NCBI GenBank assembly: GCA_963695375.1
Contig: OY968767.1
Coordinates: 2,356,001 to 2,420,000, forward strand
Length of the DNA: 64,000 nucleotides
DNA from: JACCVL01 sp963695375
GTDB taxonomy: Bacteria; Actinomycetota; Actinomycetes; Propionibacteriales; Nocardioidaceae
Direction of reading: 5' to 3'
The notes beneath the pieces were generated by a model. The model saw nothing but the letters and a program-made list of their open reading frames with translations, was not told the DNA's origin and searched no databases. Each line of letters opens with the position of its first letter. Position 1 is the stretch's first letter. Below are positions 43,416 to 52,972 of the stretch, in pieces. Position numbers and translations under genes: made by a program.

Positions 43416-44500
43416 TCCCGTCCGTGCGCCGCCGCGACCGGTTCGTTGGTCAGCGCCCCGGCGTAGGTGTTCAAGCCGAGGGCGAGACTCTGGTCGTCTC
43501 GCAGCGCCTGCCTCCAGCCCTTGTCCGCCAGCGCCAGCGCGTACGGCAGCGTGACGTTGGTGAGCGCGTAGGTCGACGTGTGCGGGACCGCTCCCGGCAT
43601 GTTCGCCACGCAGTAGAACACCGAGTCGTGCACCGGGTAGGTCGGGTCCGCGTGCGTGGTCGGCCGGGAGTCCTCGAAGCAGCCGCCCTGGTCGATCGAG
43701 ATGTCCACCAGCACCGCACCCGACTTCATCCGGGACACCAGGTCGTTGCTGACGAGGGTCGGCGCCTTCGCACCAGGCACCAGCACCGCTCCGATGACGA
43801 GATCGGCGTCCAGCACGGCGCGCTCGACCTCGTAGGTGTTGGAGGCGACCGTCTGCAGGTGCCCCTGGTAGATCCGGTCCGCCTGCCGCAGCTTCTCGAT
43901 GTTGCGGTCCAGCAACAGCACCTCGGCCTGCATGCCGAGCGCGATCGCCGCGGCGTTCATCCCGGAGACGCCGGCGCCGATCACGACCACCTTGGCGGCG
44001 TAGACGCCCGACACTCCCCCCATGAGGACACCCCGACCGCCGCCCTGACGCATCAGGTGGTAGGCGCCGGCCTGGGGCGCCAGCCGGCCCGCGACCTCGC
44101 TCATCGGCGCCAGCAGCGGCAGCGCCCCGTCGGGGGTCTGCACGGTCTCGTAGGCGATGCCGGTCACGTCGTGATCGAGCAGCGCCGTGGTGCACTCCTT
44201 GGAGGCCGCCAGGTGCAGGTAGGTGAACAGCGTCTGCCCGGCCCGCATCCGGTGGTACTCCTCCTCCACCGGCTCCTTGACCTTGAGGACGAGGTCGCCG
44301 GTGGCCCACACGTCGTCGGCCGTCGGAAGCATGGTCGCGCCGGCCGCGGTGAAGTCGGCGTCGGGGATGGACGACCCCAGCCCCGCCTCCTGCTGCACGT
44401 AGACCTCGTGCCCGTGCCGCACCAGTTCGTGCGTCCCGGACGGGGTGATGGCGACCCGGTACTCGTGGTTCTTGACTTCCTTGGGAATCCCGATCTTCAC
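43385..44500 (-). CDS. ald: Alanine dehydrogenase
   Basis: Enzyme of 371 residues: L-alanine + NAD to pyruvate + ammonia + NADH. IGIPKEVKNHEYRVAI (Arg and substrate site), VLKVKEP (Lys), YLHLA (His), GAGVSGMNAAAIALGM (NAD fold) and VPHTSTYALTN are typical. The GTG at 44500 matches the family start; the GTG at 44509 would give a GTGA overlap with the Nudix gene and adds three residues. In M. tuberculosis ald is elsewhere, so its place between the Nudix gene and xerD is a local feature. Confidence 0.96.
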   Translation of the reverse strand: MKIGIPKEVKNHEYRVAITPSGTHELVRHGHEVYVQQEAGLGSSIPDADFTAAGATMLPTADDVWATGDLVLKVKEPVEEEYHRMRAGQTLFTYLHLAASKECTTALLDHDVTGIAYETVQTPDGALPLLAPMSEVAGRLAPQAGAYHLMRQGGGRGVLMGGVSGVYAAKVVVIGAGVSGMNAAAIALGMQAEVLLLDRNIEKLRQADRIYQGHLQTVASNTYEVERAVLDADLVIGAVLVPGAKAPTLVSNDLVSRMKSGAVLVDISIDQGGCFEDSRPTTHADPTYPVHDSVFYCVANMPGAVPHTSTYALTNVTLPYALALADKGWRQALRDDQSLALGLNTYAGALTNEPVAAAHGRECLALDEVLA

Positions 44501-44505
44501 GCCGG

Positions 44506-45159
44506 TCACTCTGGCATGGGCGGACCGGGGCTGTCGCGCCGCCCGCGCTTCGTCCACAGGGCCAGCAGCCCGATGACCGCCATCGAGTCGCCGATCCGAC
44601 CGTCCAGGACGGCCGCGACCGCCGCCTCCAGCGGCACCCAGACGACCTCCAGATGCGCCTCCTCGTGCTGCCGCTCGGCGCTCCGGCTGCGCCGGGCCGG
44701 TCGCAGGTCCCGCCCGACGAACACCTGCCAGTGCTCGTCGGTCATGCCCGGTGAGGACCAGACCTCGATCAGCGGCTCGAAGCCCGCGGCGACGACGTCG
44801 GTCTCCTCGATCAGCTCGCGCGCCACCGCCTCCACAGCCGACTCGCCCTCGACGTCGAGGATCCCGGCCGGCAGCTCGAGCAGTCGGCGGCCCGCCGCGT
44901 GCCGGTACTGCCGGAGCAGCAGCACGCGATCCTCCTCATCGAGTGCCAGCACCCCGACCGCTCCCTGGTGCTGGACCACCAGCCGATCGAAGTCGTCACC
45001 GGCCGGACTGCGAACGGTGTCTTCCCGGACCCCGAGGAACCCGCCGTCGAAGCGCGAACGGCTGCCCACCACCTCCCACCGCTCAGCGGTGTCGGCCAGC
45101 TCGGTGCCGGACTGCCACAGCCGCCCCGGCAACCGCGGGTGCTGCGGGTGCTGCGTCAC
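44506..45159 (-). CDS. Nudix hydrolase, ADP-ribose pyrophosphatase type
   Basis: Protein of 217 residues. The Nudix box is intact (GESAVEAVARELIEETDV), preceded by ELPAGILDVEG as in ADP-ribose pyrophosphatases. The N-terminal beta domain (RSRFDGGFLGVREDTVRSP) fits dimeric ADPRase. The GTG at 45159 overlaps the pyrG stop (GTGA). Same place as Rv1700. Confidence 0.93.
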   Translation of the reverse strand: MTQHPQHPRLPGRLWQSGTELADTAERWEVVGSRSRFDGGFLGVREDTVRSPAGDDFDRLVVQHQGAVGVLALDEEDRVLLLRQYRHAAGRRLLELPAGILDVEGESAVEAVARELIEETDVVAAGFEPLIEVWSSPGMTDEHWQVFVGRDLRPARRSRSAERQHEEAHLEVVWVPLEAAVAAVLDGRIGDSMAVIGLLALWTKRGRRDSPGPPMPE

Positions 45160-46892
45160 GCCGTGGCCTCGGCCCGGTCCCGGGCCGGGTGCTGACCGTC
45201 CGGACCGCCGGCCCCGTCGCTGGCCGGGTCGCCGTCCTCCTCGACCGGCAGCAGCAGCTCGCGCTGCCGGGCCAGCGCCGCCTCGACCAGGCCCGAGAAC
45301 AGCGGGTGCGGCCGGGTGGGCCGTGACCGCAGCTCCGGGTGCGCCTGGGTGCCGACGTAGAACGGGTGGGTGTCGCGGGACAGCTCCACGAACTCGACCA
45401 GCAGCCCGTCGGGCGAGGTGCCGGAGAACACCATGCCGGCCGACTCGAGCGCCTCGCGGTAGGCGTTGTTCACCTCGTACCGGTGCCGGTGCCGCTCCTG
45501 GACGAGGGTCTGGGCGTACATCCGGGCGACCTGGGACCCCTCATGCAGCGCCGCCGGGTACAGCCCCAGGCGCATCGTGCCGCCGAGATCACCGGAGCCC
45601 TCGACGAACGCCTTCTGCTCCTCCATGGTGGCGATCACTGGATGCTCGGAGTCCCGGTCGAACTCCGACGAGCTGGCACCGGGCAGACCGGCGACGTTCC
45701 GGGCATGCTCGATCACCATGCACTGCAGGCCGAGACACAGCCCGAGCGTCGGGATCTGGTGCTCCCGGGCGTAGCGCAGCGCACCGAGCTTCCCCTCGAT
45801 CCCGCGCACTCCGAAGCCGCCGGGGACACAGACCCCGTCGACGTCGTGCAACAGCTTGGCCGCACCCTCGGGAGCGGCGCAGTCGTCGGAGGCGACCCAG
45901 CGCAGGGTGACCCTGGCAGAGTGCGCGAACCCACCGGCCCGGAGTGCCTCGGCCACCGAGAGGTACGCGTCCGGCAGGTCGATGTACTTCCCGACGAGCG
46001 CGACGACGACGTCCTCGTCCGGCTGGTGCACCCGACGGAGCAGGTCGTCCCACCGGGTCCAGTCGACGTCCCGGAACGGCAGGTTGAGCCGGCGTACGAC
46101 GTAGGCGTCGAGGCCCTCGGAGTGCAGCACTTTGGGGATGTCGTAGATGGACGGCGCGTCGACGGCGGCGACCACCGCCTCCTCGTCCACGTCGCACATC
46201 AGGGAGATCTTGCGCTTGACCCCGGCCGGGATCTCCCGATCGGCTCGGCACACCACGGCGTCCGGCTGGATGCCGATCGACCGCAGCGCCGCCACCGAGT
46301 GCTGTGTCGGCTTGGTCTTCAACTCACCCGACGGACCGATGTAGGGGACCAGCGAGACGTGCAGGAAGAAGCAGTGGTCCCGGCCCACGTCGTGCCGGAC
46401 CTGCCGGGCGGCCTCCAGGAACGGGAGCGACTCGATGTCGCCCACGGTGCCGCCGATCTCGGTGATGACCACGTCGACGTCCGGCCCGGCCATCGCCCGG
46501 ACGCGGTCCTTGATCTCGTTGGTGATGTGCGGGATCACCTGCACGGTGTCGCCGAGATAGTCCCCCCGGCGCTCCTTGCCGATGACCTCGGAGTAGACCT
46601 GCCCGGTGGTGACGTTGGCCCGCCCGGACAGGTCGACGTCCAGGAAGCGCTCGTAGTGGCCGACGTCGAGGTCGGTCTCCGCCCCGTCGTTGGTGACGAA
46701 GACCTCGCCGTGCTGGAACGGGTTCATCGTGCCCGGGTCGACGTTCAGGTACGGGTCCAGCTTCTGCATCGTGACCCGCAGCCCGCGCGACTTCAACAGC
46801 CGCCCGAGGCTGGACGCAGTGAGGCCCTTGCCGAGCGACGAGGCCACGCCACCGGTGACGAAGACGTGCTTGGTGGTCGTATTGGCGGCCAA
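45156..46892 (-). CDS. pyrG: CTP synthase
   Basis: Enzyme of 578 residues making CTP from UTP, ATP and glutamine. Synthetase domain: VFVTGGVASSLGKGLTASSLG, DPYLNVDPGTMNPFQHGEV, TEIGGTVGDIESLPFLEA. Glutaminase domain: PGGFGVRGIEGK, LGLCLGLQ (catalytic Cys) and QAHPELRSRP (His/Glu). The TTG start at 46892 has GGGAG 6 nt upstream; no ATG or GTG fits. The C-terminal 30 residues are an Asp/Gly/Ala-rich tail. Confidence 0.98.
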   Translation of the reverse strand: MAANTTTKHVFVTGGVASSLGKGLTASSLGRLLKSRGLRVTMQKLDPYLNVDPGTMNPFQHGEVFVTNDGAETDLDVGHYERFLDVDLSGRANVTTGQVYSEVIGKERRGDYLGDTVQVIPHITNEIKDRVRAMAGPDVDVVITEIGGTVGDIESLPFLEAARQVRHDVGRDHCFFLHVSLVPYIGPSGELKTKPTQHSVAALRSIGIQPDAVVCRADREIPAGVKRKISLMCDVDEEAVVAAVDAPSIYDIPKVLHSEGLDAYVVRRLNLPFRDVDWTRWDDLLRRVHQPDEDVVVALVGKYIDLPDAYLSVAEALRAGGFAHSARVTLRWVASDDCAAPEGAAKLLHDVDGVCVPGGFGVRGIEGKLGALRYAREHQIPTLGLCLGLQCMVIEHARNVAGLPGASSSEFDRDSEHPVIATMEEQKAFVEGSGDLGGTMRLGLYPAALHEGSQVARMYAQTLVQERHRHRYEVNNAYREALESAGMVFSGTSPDGLLVEFVELSRDTHPFYVGTQAHPELRSRPTRPHPLFSGLVEAALARQRELLLPVEEDGDPASDGAGGPDGQHPARDRAEATA

Positions 46893-47010
46893 CAGTTGCT
46901 CCCGTGGTCGAGGGCGGTGCTCGGGCGGTGCTGAGACGAACGCTCAGGCCTCCACGGGGTTCCACCGTATCAGCGACCGCCCGCCCGTCCGGCAGCCGAC
47001 GCGCGGGCGG

Positions 47011-47964
47011 TCAGGACCCGCCGGTTCCAGCCGCGGTCGTCCGGTCCGGCACCGCGCCGTCCTCGGCGTCGGTCTGCCCGTAGTGGCCGACACCGGCCCG
47101 GCCCTGCTCGGACAGGGCGAGCACCGTCACCACTCGGCCGGCGGTGAGGTCCACGACGTCCACGCTGGACACCTCGTCCCCGACCTCGCCGTCACGCACG
47201 GCCTGGACGACGCCGGCGCGGGCCGAGGCAGCGGTCCCGGCGACGACCGTCCCCAGCGCCCCCGCGTCCATCGCGCCGGCGATCTCCGCCGCCACCTCGG
47301 GTTGACCCTCGGGAGCGTCCGCGGCCGGGTCACCGCCGACGACGATCGCCAGCTCCGCCCGCCGGTCCACCTCGCTGTCGACGGCGATGAAGCCCGCCTC
47401 GGTGAGCGCGGCCTCGATGCTGTTGGCGTCGTTGTCCTGGACGACGGGCTGGTCGTTGCGGGTCAGGAACGCCCGGGCAATCGCGGCACCCATCAGCTCG
47501 TAGCTGACGGCCCCGTCGGGGGCGGAGACGCCGTCGACACCGTCGAGGACCTGCTGGGCCAGCCCCTCGGCCAGCTGCCGGTTCGCCGGGTCCAGCAGCT
47601 CCTGGGTCAGGCTGACGGTGGACACCACGGTGCCGTCGGCGGCGATCACGGCCTCACGGAGCGCCCGGACGTCACCCAGGTCGGCGCCCGGGAGCGTCAG
47701 CAGGCTCACCGGCCGGCCCGCCAGCGACGACCCCAGCACCGCCGCCGCGGTGTCGCCGGCATAGCTGTCGGCGAACGAGATCCGGTCCTGCGACGACTCC
47801 AGCTCGGCGCGCAGCTGTTCCTTGTCCAGGCGGTCCTGCTCGGCCCGGTCGGCCAGTCCCTCGGTGAGGGTGCCCTGGAGCGGGCCGGCGCCGAGAGCGA
47901 CCCCGGCGGCGAGCGCGAAGAAGATCGCCACGAGAGAGATCACGTGGTAGCGGAAGTCGATCAC
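47011..47964 (-). CDS. steB: Outer-envelope/copper transport family protein (MctB/SteB)
   Basis: Protein of 317 residues with one N-terminal membrane segment (VIDFRYHVISLVAIFFALAAGVALG cut at its charged start), a coiled coil, then a long extracytoplasmic domain. The start IDFRYH is the hallmark of the family: MctB (Rv1698) affects copper efflux in M. tuberculosis, and SteB works with SteA in cell separation in Corynebacterium. The GTG at 47964 overlaps the steA stop (GTGA), which supports a SteA-SteB pair. Confidence 0.9.
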   Translation of the reverse strand: MIDFRYHVISLVAIFFALAAGVALGAGPLQGTLTEGLADRAEQDRLDKEQLRAELESSQDRISFADSYAGDTAAAVLGSSLAGRPVSLLTLPGADLGDVRALREAVIAADGTVVSTVSLTQELLDPANRQLAEGLAQQVLDGVDGVSAPDGAVSYELMGAAIARAFLTRNDQPVVQDNDANSIEAALTEAGFIAVDSEVDRRAELAIVVGGDPAADAPEGQPEVAAEIAGAMDAGALGTVVAGTAASARAGVVQAVRDGEVGDEVSSVDVVDLTAGRVVTVLALSEQGRAGVGHYGQTDAEDGAVPDRTTAAGTGGS

Positions 47965-49142
47965 GGCAGAAGGTCCCCGAAGAACGTCACGATGTCGTCC
48001 CAGCTCGCGCGGAGGGCGTCGAGCCACTGCTCACCGGCCGGCGTGGCCGCGAGCGCGACCAGCAGCGCGACCAACCCGGACAGGACGAGCAGCATCAGCT
48101 GCCAGGTGTGGATCTGGCGGGTGTAGAGCCGGCTGACCCCCTTGGCGTCGACGAGCTTGGGCCCCACCCGGAGCCGGGTGAGGAAGCTGCTGGCCATGCC
48201 GGACCGCCCGCGGTCCAGGAACTCCACCAGGGTGGCGTGCGTGCCCACGGTGACGATCAGCCCGGCGCCCTGGGAGTCGGCGAGCAGCATGGCGACGTCC
48301 TCACTGGTGCCGGCGGCCGGGAAGACCACGGCCTCGACGCCCAGCCGCTCGAGCCGCTCCCGACCCGACGCCCGCCCGTCCCGGTCGGCGTGCAGCACGA
48401 TCTCGGCACCGCTGCGCAGCGCCTGCTCGGACATCGTGTCGGTGTCGCCGACCACGAGGTCCGGCGTGAGCCCCGCTTCGACGAGCGCGTCGGCGCCGGC
48501 GTCGATGCCGACCAGCACCGGCCGGTGCTCGCGCAGGTACGGCCGCAGCGTGCGCAGGTCCTCGCGGTAGTCGTAGCCCCGGGCCACCAGGACGACGTGC
48601 CGCTGGTCCAGCGGCGTGCGGATGTCCGGAACGCCGACGCCGTCGAGCAACAGGTCCCGCTCGCGGCGCAGATACTCCATCGTGTCCAGCGAGAACGCCT
48701 CGAGCTGCGCGGCCAGGCCGTCGCGAGCCGCCGAGGTCAGCGCCCGCACCGCGTCCGCGTCGAGCAGCCGCCCCTGCGCCACCACGGTGTCCCCGCGGTA
48801 CACCCGGTCCCCGTCGAGCCGGACCCGGTCGCCTTCGTGCAGGGCCGCGAAGGCGTCTCGACCCACGGCGTCGAGCAGCGGGATGCCCGCGGCGACGATG
48901 ACCTCGGGGCCGAGGTTGGGATAGCGACCCGAGACCGACTCGGCCGCGTTCACGACGGCGGCCACCCGGCAGCCGACCAGCACCTCGGCGCTGGCTCGGT
49001 CGACGTCGAGGTGATCGATGACGGCGATGTCGCCCGGGCGGAGCCGCCGGGCCAGGTTCCTGGTCCGGCGATCGAGGCGGACCACGCCGGTGATCGCGAG
49101 CGCATCCTTGGACCGGGTGCGGCGCAGCGGGGAGAGCCTCAT
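47961..49142 (-). CDS. steA: Septation protein SteA family (thiamin-pyrophosphokinase-like fold)
   Basis: Protein of 393 residues. It has an N-terminal domain (TGVVRLDRRTRNLARRLRPGDIAVIDH), a middle region like the thiamin pyrophosphokinase catalytic fold (GIDAGADALVEAGLTPDLVVGDTDTM) and one C-terminal membrane helix (WQLMLLVLSGLVALLVALAA). By homology it acts with SteB and the hydrolase RipA in daughter-cell separation. The ATG at 49142 matches the family N-terminus; an in-frame ATG at 49154 is possible. Confidence 0.9.
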   Translation of the reverse strand: MRLSPLRRTRSKDALAITGVVRLDRRTRNLARRLRPGDIAVIDHLDVDRASAEVLVGCRVAAVVNAAESVSGRYPNLGPEVIVAAGIPLLDAVGRDAFAALHEGDRVRLDGDRVYRGDTVVAQGRLLDADAVRALTSAARDGLAAQLEAFSLDTMEYLRRERDLLLDGVGVPDIRTPLDQRHVVLVARGYDYREDLRTLRPYLREHRPVLVGIDAGADALVEAGLTPDLVVGDTDTMSEQALRSGAEIVLHADRDGRASGRERLERLGVEAVVFPAAGTSEDVAMLLADSQGAGLIVTVGTHATLVEFLDRGRSGMASSFLTRLRVGPKLVDAKGVSRLYTRQIHTWQLMLLVLSGLVALLVALAATPAGEQWLDALRASWDDIVTFFGDLLP

Positions 49143-49218
49143 GACCGGGCCCATCCTGCCACGCAGGCCGGCCCGTCCCGGTCAGCGCGAGCGGTCCGGC
49201 GGGTCGGTTCCGGACGGC

Positions 49219-50949
49219 TCACCGGCGCTCGGTCGCGGCCAGGTCCAGCAGCTCCTCGGCGTGCGCCGCCGCCGCGGCTGAGCCGTCCAGTCCGGCCAGC
49301 ATGCGGGACAGCTCCCGCACCCGGTCCGCACCGTCCAGCGCGCGGACTCCGCTGGTCGTGACCGTCCCGGCGTCGGACTTGTCCACGAGGTAGTGCCGGT
49401 CCGCGAACGCGGCCACCTGCGGCAGGTGGGTGACCGCGAGGACCTGAGCATGCCGGGCCAACCGGGCCAACCGCCTGCCCACCTCGACCGCCGCCCGGCC
49501 GCCGATGCCGGCGTCCACCTCGTCGAACACGAAGGTGGGCACGCTGCTCGTCGTCGCGAGTGCCACCTCGAGGGCGAGCATCACCCGCGACAGCTCCCCG
49601 CCGCTGGCCCCTCGCGCCAGCGGCCGCAGGTCCGCCCCCGCGTTCGCGGCGAGCAGCAGCTCGACGTCGTCGCCACCGTCCGGCCCCAGCCGCCGGGTCG
49701 ACGACGAGTCGGCTCCCGGCTCGTCCGTGGGTGTCACCCGGGCCACGAACCGGGCGCTCGGCATCGCCAGCGCCTGCAGCTCGGTCGTCACCTCTGCCGC
49801 CAGCCGGCCGGCGGCTCCCTCCCGGGCGCGGGTGAGGTCGTCGGCCAGCTCGTTCAGCTCGTCGAGCAGGCGCTGTTCGTCGCCCGCCAGCGTGGCGATC
49901 GTGTCGTCGGCCCGCTCGAGCCGTTCGAGCCGGACCGCTCCCTGGTCGGCCCAGCGCCGCACGTCGGCGAGGGTCGGCCCGTACCTGCGCGTCAGTGCGG
50001 TCAGGACGGCCCGGCGCTCCTGGACCACGGCCAGTCGGACCGGGTCGATGTCGACGCCGTCGGCGTAGCCGGCCAGGTCGCTGGCGAGGTCGGTGCCCGC
50101 GTAGGCCAGCTCGGCGGCCCGGTCGGCGAGGCCGGCGACTGCCGGGTCGTGCTCCCGGACCGCCTCGAGCGCGGCCCGGGCCCGGGCCAGCAGATCGACG
50201 GCGTCGGCCGCGCCGAGCACCTCGCCGGCGTCCCCGGACAGGGCGGTGCGCGCCTCCGTGGCCGCGGCCCGCAGTCCCTCGGCGTGCGCGAGCCGGCCCT
50301 CCTCGTGCAGCAGTCGCTCGTCCTCGCCGTCCTCGGGCGCGACCGCGGTGATCTCGTCGAGCCCGGCTCGGAGCAGCACGATCTCCCGGGCCCGGTCGTC
50401 GGCGGCCCGGCGCAGCTCGGCAAGCTCGCGGCGGAGCGTGGTCAGCCGCTGGTGGGCCGGCCGGTAGCGGGCCAGCAGGTCGGCGACCGGTGCGCCGGCG
50501 AACCGGTCCAGCGCCTCGCGCTGCGCACCCGGCCGGCGCAGGCGCAGCTGCTCGGACTGTCCGTGCACCGCGACCAGCAGGTCGCCGAGGCCGGCGAGCA
50601 CCGCGGCCGGCACCGAGGCCCCGCCCAGGTGGGCCCGGGAGCGTCCGCCCGCGCCGACCGTGCGGGCCACGATGACCACGGCGTCCTCGACCTCCCCGCC
50701 CGCCTCCTCGACCAACCGGCCGGCGTCGCCGTGCCCCTGGACGCAGACCCGGGCCTCCACCCGGGCCTGGTCGGCTCCGCGGCGTACCAGCCCGGGATCG
50801 GCCTTGCCGCCGCGCAACAGGCCGAGCGCCGTGACGAGCATGGTCTTGCCCGCACCGGTCTCGCCGGTGACGACGGTGAAACCGGGGTCGAGGGTCAGCT
50901 CCGCCTCGTCGATGACGCCGAGCTTCCGCAGCCGGAGCTCCTGCCACAC
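49219..50949 (-). CDS. recN: DNA repair protein RecN
   Basis: SMC-like ATPase of 576 residues acting in double-strand break repair. Walker A GETGAGKT near the N-terminus, coiled-coil arms with a short hinge, signature ASGGELSR and Walker B FVFDEVDAGIGG near the C-terminus, all intact. The GTG at 50949 begins VWQELRLRKLGVI, the family start, 2 nt after the nadK stop. Confidence 0.97.
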   Translation of the reverse strand: MWQELRLRKLGVIDEAELTLDPGFTVVTGETGAGKTMLVTALGLLRGGKADPGLVRRGADQARVEARVCVQGHGDAGRLVEEAGGEVEDAVVIVARTVGAGGRSRAHLGGASVPAAVLAGLGDLLVAVHGQSEQLRLRRPGAQREALDRFAGAPVADLLARYRPAHQRLTTLRRELAELRRAADDRAREIVLLRAGLDEITAVAPEDGEDERLLHEEGRLAHAEGLRAAATEARTALSGDAGEVLGAADAVDLLARARAALEAVREHDPAVAGLADRAAELAYAGTDLASDLAGYADGVDIDPVRLAVVQERRAVLTALTRRYGPTLADVRRWADQGAVRLERLERADDTIATLAGDEQRLLDELNELADDLTRAREGAAGRLAAEVTTELQALAMPSARFVARVTPTDEPGADSSSTRRLGPDGGDDVELLLAANAGADLRPLARGASGGELSRVMLALEVALATTSSVPTFVFDEVDAGIGGRAAVEVGRRLARLARHAQVLAVTHLPQVAAFADRHYLVDKSDAGTVTTSGVRALDGADRVRELSRMLAGLDGSAAAAAHAEELLDLAATERR

Positions 50950-50951
50950 GG

Positions 50952-51884
50952 TCAGGCCTCGGCGCCGGTGCGCGCGGCGGCGTTCTGACCACGCCACCCC
51001 TCCACCGGCAGGCCGAACTTGCGGACCAGCCGGTCGGTGAACGGCGCCTGGTGCAGCCGGGCGAGCAACACCGGCTGTCGGCCGGCCCGCACCCGGATCC
51101 GGGCTCCTCGGGGCAGCTCGTAGGTCCGCCGGCCGTCACACCACAGCACCCCGACACCGGGCGCGTCCGCGACCAGGTCGACGGCGATGGTCGAGTGCTG
51201 GGCCACCACCAGCGGCCGGGCGAACAGTGCGTGCGCGCTGAGCGGGACGAGCAGCAGCGCACTGAGCTCCGGCCACACGATCGGGCCGCCGGCGCTGAAC
51301 GCGTAGGCGGTGGAACCGGTCGGGGTGGCACACACCACCCCGTCGCCGCTCCAGCGAGACAGCGGACGGTCGTCGACGGCGACGACGACCTCGAGCATCC
51401 GCTGCCGGGACGCCTTCTCCACGCTGGCCTCGTTCAGCGCCCAGCACTCGTGCACGACCTCGCCGTCACAGGTCACGGTGACGTCCAGGGTGAGCCGCTC
51501 CTCGACGGTCCACCGGCGGTGCACGACCAGGTCCACGGTCGTGTCGAGGTCGTCGGACTCGGCCTCCGCGAGGAACCCGACGTGCCCGAGATTCACACCG
51601 AGCAGCGGGACACCGGCCGGGCGGGCCAGCTCAGCGCCGCGCAGGATCGTCCCGTCACCGCCGAGCACGATCTCCAGCTCACAGCCTGCTGCCGAGGCCG
51701 GACCGGTGTCCACCGACTCCGCGACGAAGCGAGGGTCGACCCTGAGCGCGGCGGTCTCCTCCTTGAGCAGGCGGACGCCGACCCCGGCGGCGGTCAGCTG
51801 GGCGCACAGCCGCTGCGCGGCGGCGCGGGCGTCGGTCCGGCCGGTGTGCGCCACCACGAGGACGCGCCGAGTGGTTCCGGTCAC
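50952..51884 (-). CDS. nadK: NAD kinase
   Basis: Enzyme of 310 residues that makes NADP from NAD. GGDGTILRGAEL (GGDG motif), NLGHVGFLAE, the NE motif in ALNEASVEK, and DGVVCATPTGSTAYAFSAGGP are conserved. The GTG at 51884 overlaps the tlyA stop (GTGA). Order tlyA-nadK-recN matches M. tuberculosis. Confidence 0.97.
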   Translation of the reverse strand: MTGTTRRVLVVAHTGRTDARAAAQRLCAQLTAAGVGVRLLKEETAALRVDPRFVAESVDTGPASAAGCELEIVLGGDGTILRGAELARPAGVPLLGVNLGHVGFLAEAESDDLDTTVDLVVHRRWTVEERLTLDVTVTCDGEVVHECWALNEASVEKASRQRMLEVVVAVDDRPLSRWSGDGVVCATPTGSTAYAFSAGGPIVWPELSALLLVPLSAHALFARPLVVAQHSTIAVDLVADAPGVGVLWCDGRRTYELPRGARIRVRAGRQPVLLARLHQAPFTDRLVRKFGLPVEGWRGQNAAARTGAEA

Positions 51885-52702
51885 CCGGTCACCTTCTCAC
51901 CCTGCGGGCCGGCGGCGACCGCAGCCCGCACGTCCTCCGGGCGGGGCGCCGGGGCCGACCGGCGCAGCCAGCAGAAGTACTCCACGTTCCCTGCCGGACC
52001 GGGCAACCGGCTGGCGGTCACGCCGCGAGTGCCCCACCCGAGGTCGGCGGCCGCCGTCGCGACCCGGAGGACCGCCTCGGCCCTCAGGTCGGGATCGCGC
52101 ACCACGCCGCCGCGTCCCACTCGGTCACGGCCGACCTCGAACTGCGGCTTGACCAGCACCAACAGGTCCCCATCGGGCCGGACGCAGCCGAACAGCGCGG
52201 GCAGGACCAGCCGCAGCGAGATGAACGACAGGTCGGTGACCACCAGGTCCACCTGGCCACCGATCGCGTCCGGCGTCAGGTCGCGCACGTTGGTCCGGTC
52301 GCGGACCAGCACCCGGCTGTCCTGCTGCAGCGCCCAGGCCAGCTGCCCGTAGCCGACGTCGACGGCGACGACCTCCCGCGCCCCACCCCGGAGGAGCACG
52401 TCGGTGAAGCCGCCCGTCGACGCGCCGGCGTCCAGGCAGCGCCGGCCCTCGACGTCCAGCTCCGACAGCGCGGTCAGGGCGCCGGCCAGCTTGTGCCCGC
52501 CCCGGGAGACGTAGCTCGGCTCATCGGGGTCCGGGGGCCGGACCACGATGGCAGCGTCCGCGGTCACGCCGGTGGCCGGCTTTCCCGCGACGGCACCGCC
52601 CACCGTCACCAGGCCGTCCTGGACCAGCTGGACGGCCTGCTCCCGGGACCGCGCCAGGCCACGTCGCACCAGCTCGGCGTCGAGCCGTCGACGTGCCGGC
52701 AT
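51881..52702 (-). CDS. tlyA: TlyA family rRNA (cytidine-2'-O)-methyltransferase
   Basis: Protein of 273 residues: N-terminal S4 domain (RRLDAELVRRGLARSREQAVQLV), then a SAM-dependent methyltransferase (DAGASTGGFTDVLLRGGA, VTDLSFISLRLVLP, LVKPQFEVGR). In mycobacteria TlyA methylates 16S C1409 and 23S C1920 and confers capreomycin sensitivity. The ATG at 52702 overlaps the stop of the small gene upstream (TGATG). An open frame continues to 52972 but the added residues are Arg/Pro/Gly-rich and out-of-frame in character, so that is not taken as the start. Confidence 0.95.
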   Translation of the reverse strand: MPARRRLDAELVRRGLARSREQAVQLVQDGLVTVGGAVAGKPATGVTADAAIVVRPPDPDEPSYVSRGGHKLAGALTALSELDVEGRRCLDAGASTGGFTDVLLRGGAREVVAVDVGYGQLAWALQQDSRVLVRDRTNVRDLTPDAIGGQVDLVVTDLSFISLRLVLPALFGCVRPDGDLLVLVKPQFEVGRDRVGRGGVVRDPDLRAEAVLRVATAAADLGWGTRGVTASRLPGPAGNVEYFCWLRRSAPAPRPEDVRAAVAAGPQGEKVTG

Positions 52703-52972
52703 CAGTCCTGGTGGTCGCTCGCGCCGGTCAGCGCGTCTCCGAGGTCGCGCAGCACCGCGTCGTAGATCACCAGGTGCTCGTCGACCGGCGCGTCGTCGAG
52801 CCCGGCCAGCCGGTCCTCGGTGCGCTCGAGCACCCCCTCGTGCTGGTGGTCCCCGAGGGTCACGATCCGCGACTTTTGCAGCCCCCTCGGCGGCATCCGG
52901 CTCAGGTGCCGGTGCCTGGTCCTCGGGACGATCCGGCTCCTCGGCATCCATCACCGGCTCCTCAAGATCCAT
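52702..52972 (-). CDS. Small conserved hypothetical protein with an apparent frameshift (Rv1693 position)
   Basis: Two half-frames lie between the HAD gene and tlyA. The first starts at an ATG (52972) that overlaps the HAD stop (TGATG) and reads MDLEEPVMDAEEPD...AAEGAAK, acidic and plausible; the second reads SRIVTLGDHQHEGVLERTEDRL...LGDALTGASDHQD and ends by TGATG overlap with tlyA. They join perfectly if one A of a four-A run (plus-strand TTTT at 52874-52877) is skipped, giving 89 residues. Cause: indel, sequencing error, or +1 frameshifting. A small gene is found here in relatives. An internal start for the second half cannot be excluded. Confidence 0.7.

Noticed and set aside
51881..52972. 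TlyA with a 90-residue N-terminal extension
   Set aside because: The added part is partly the real small protein and partly out-of-frame Arg/Pro/Gly sequence; the ATG at 52702 gives the family length and a coupled start.
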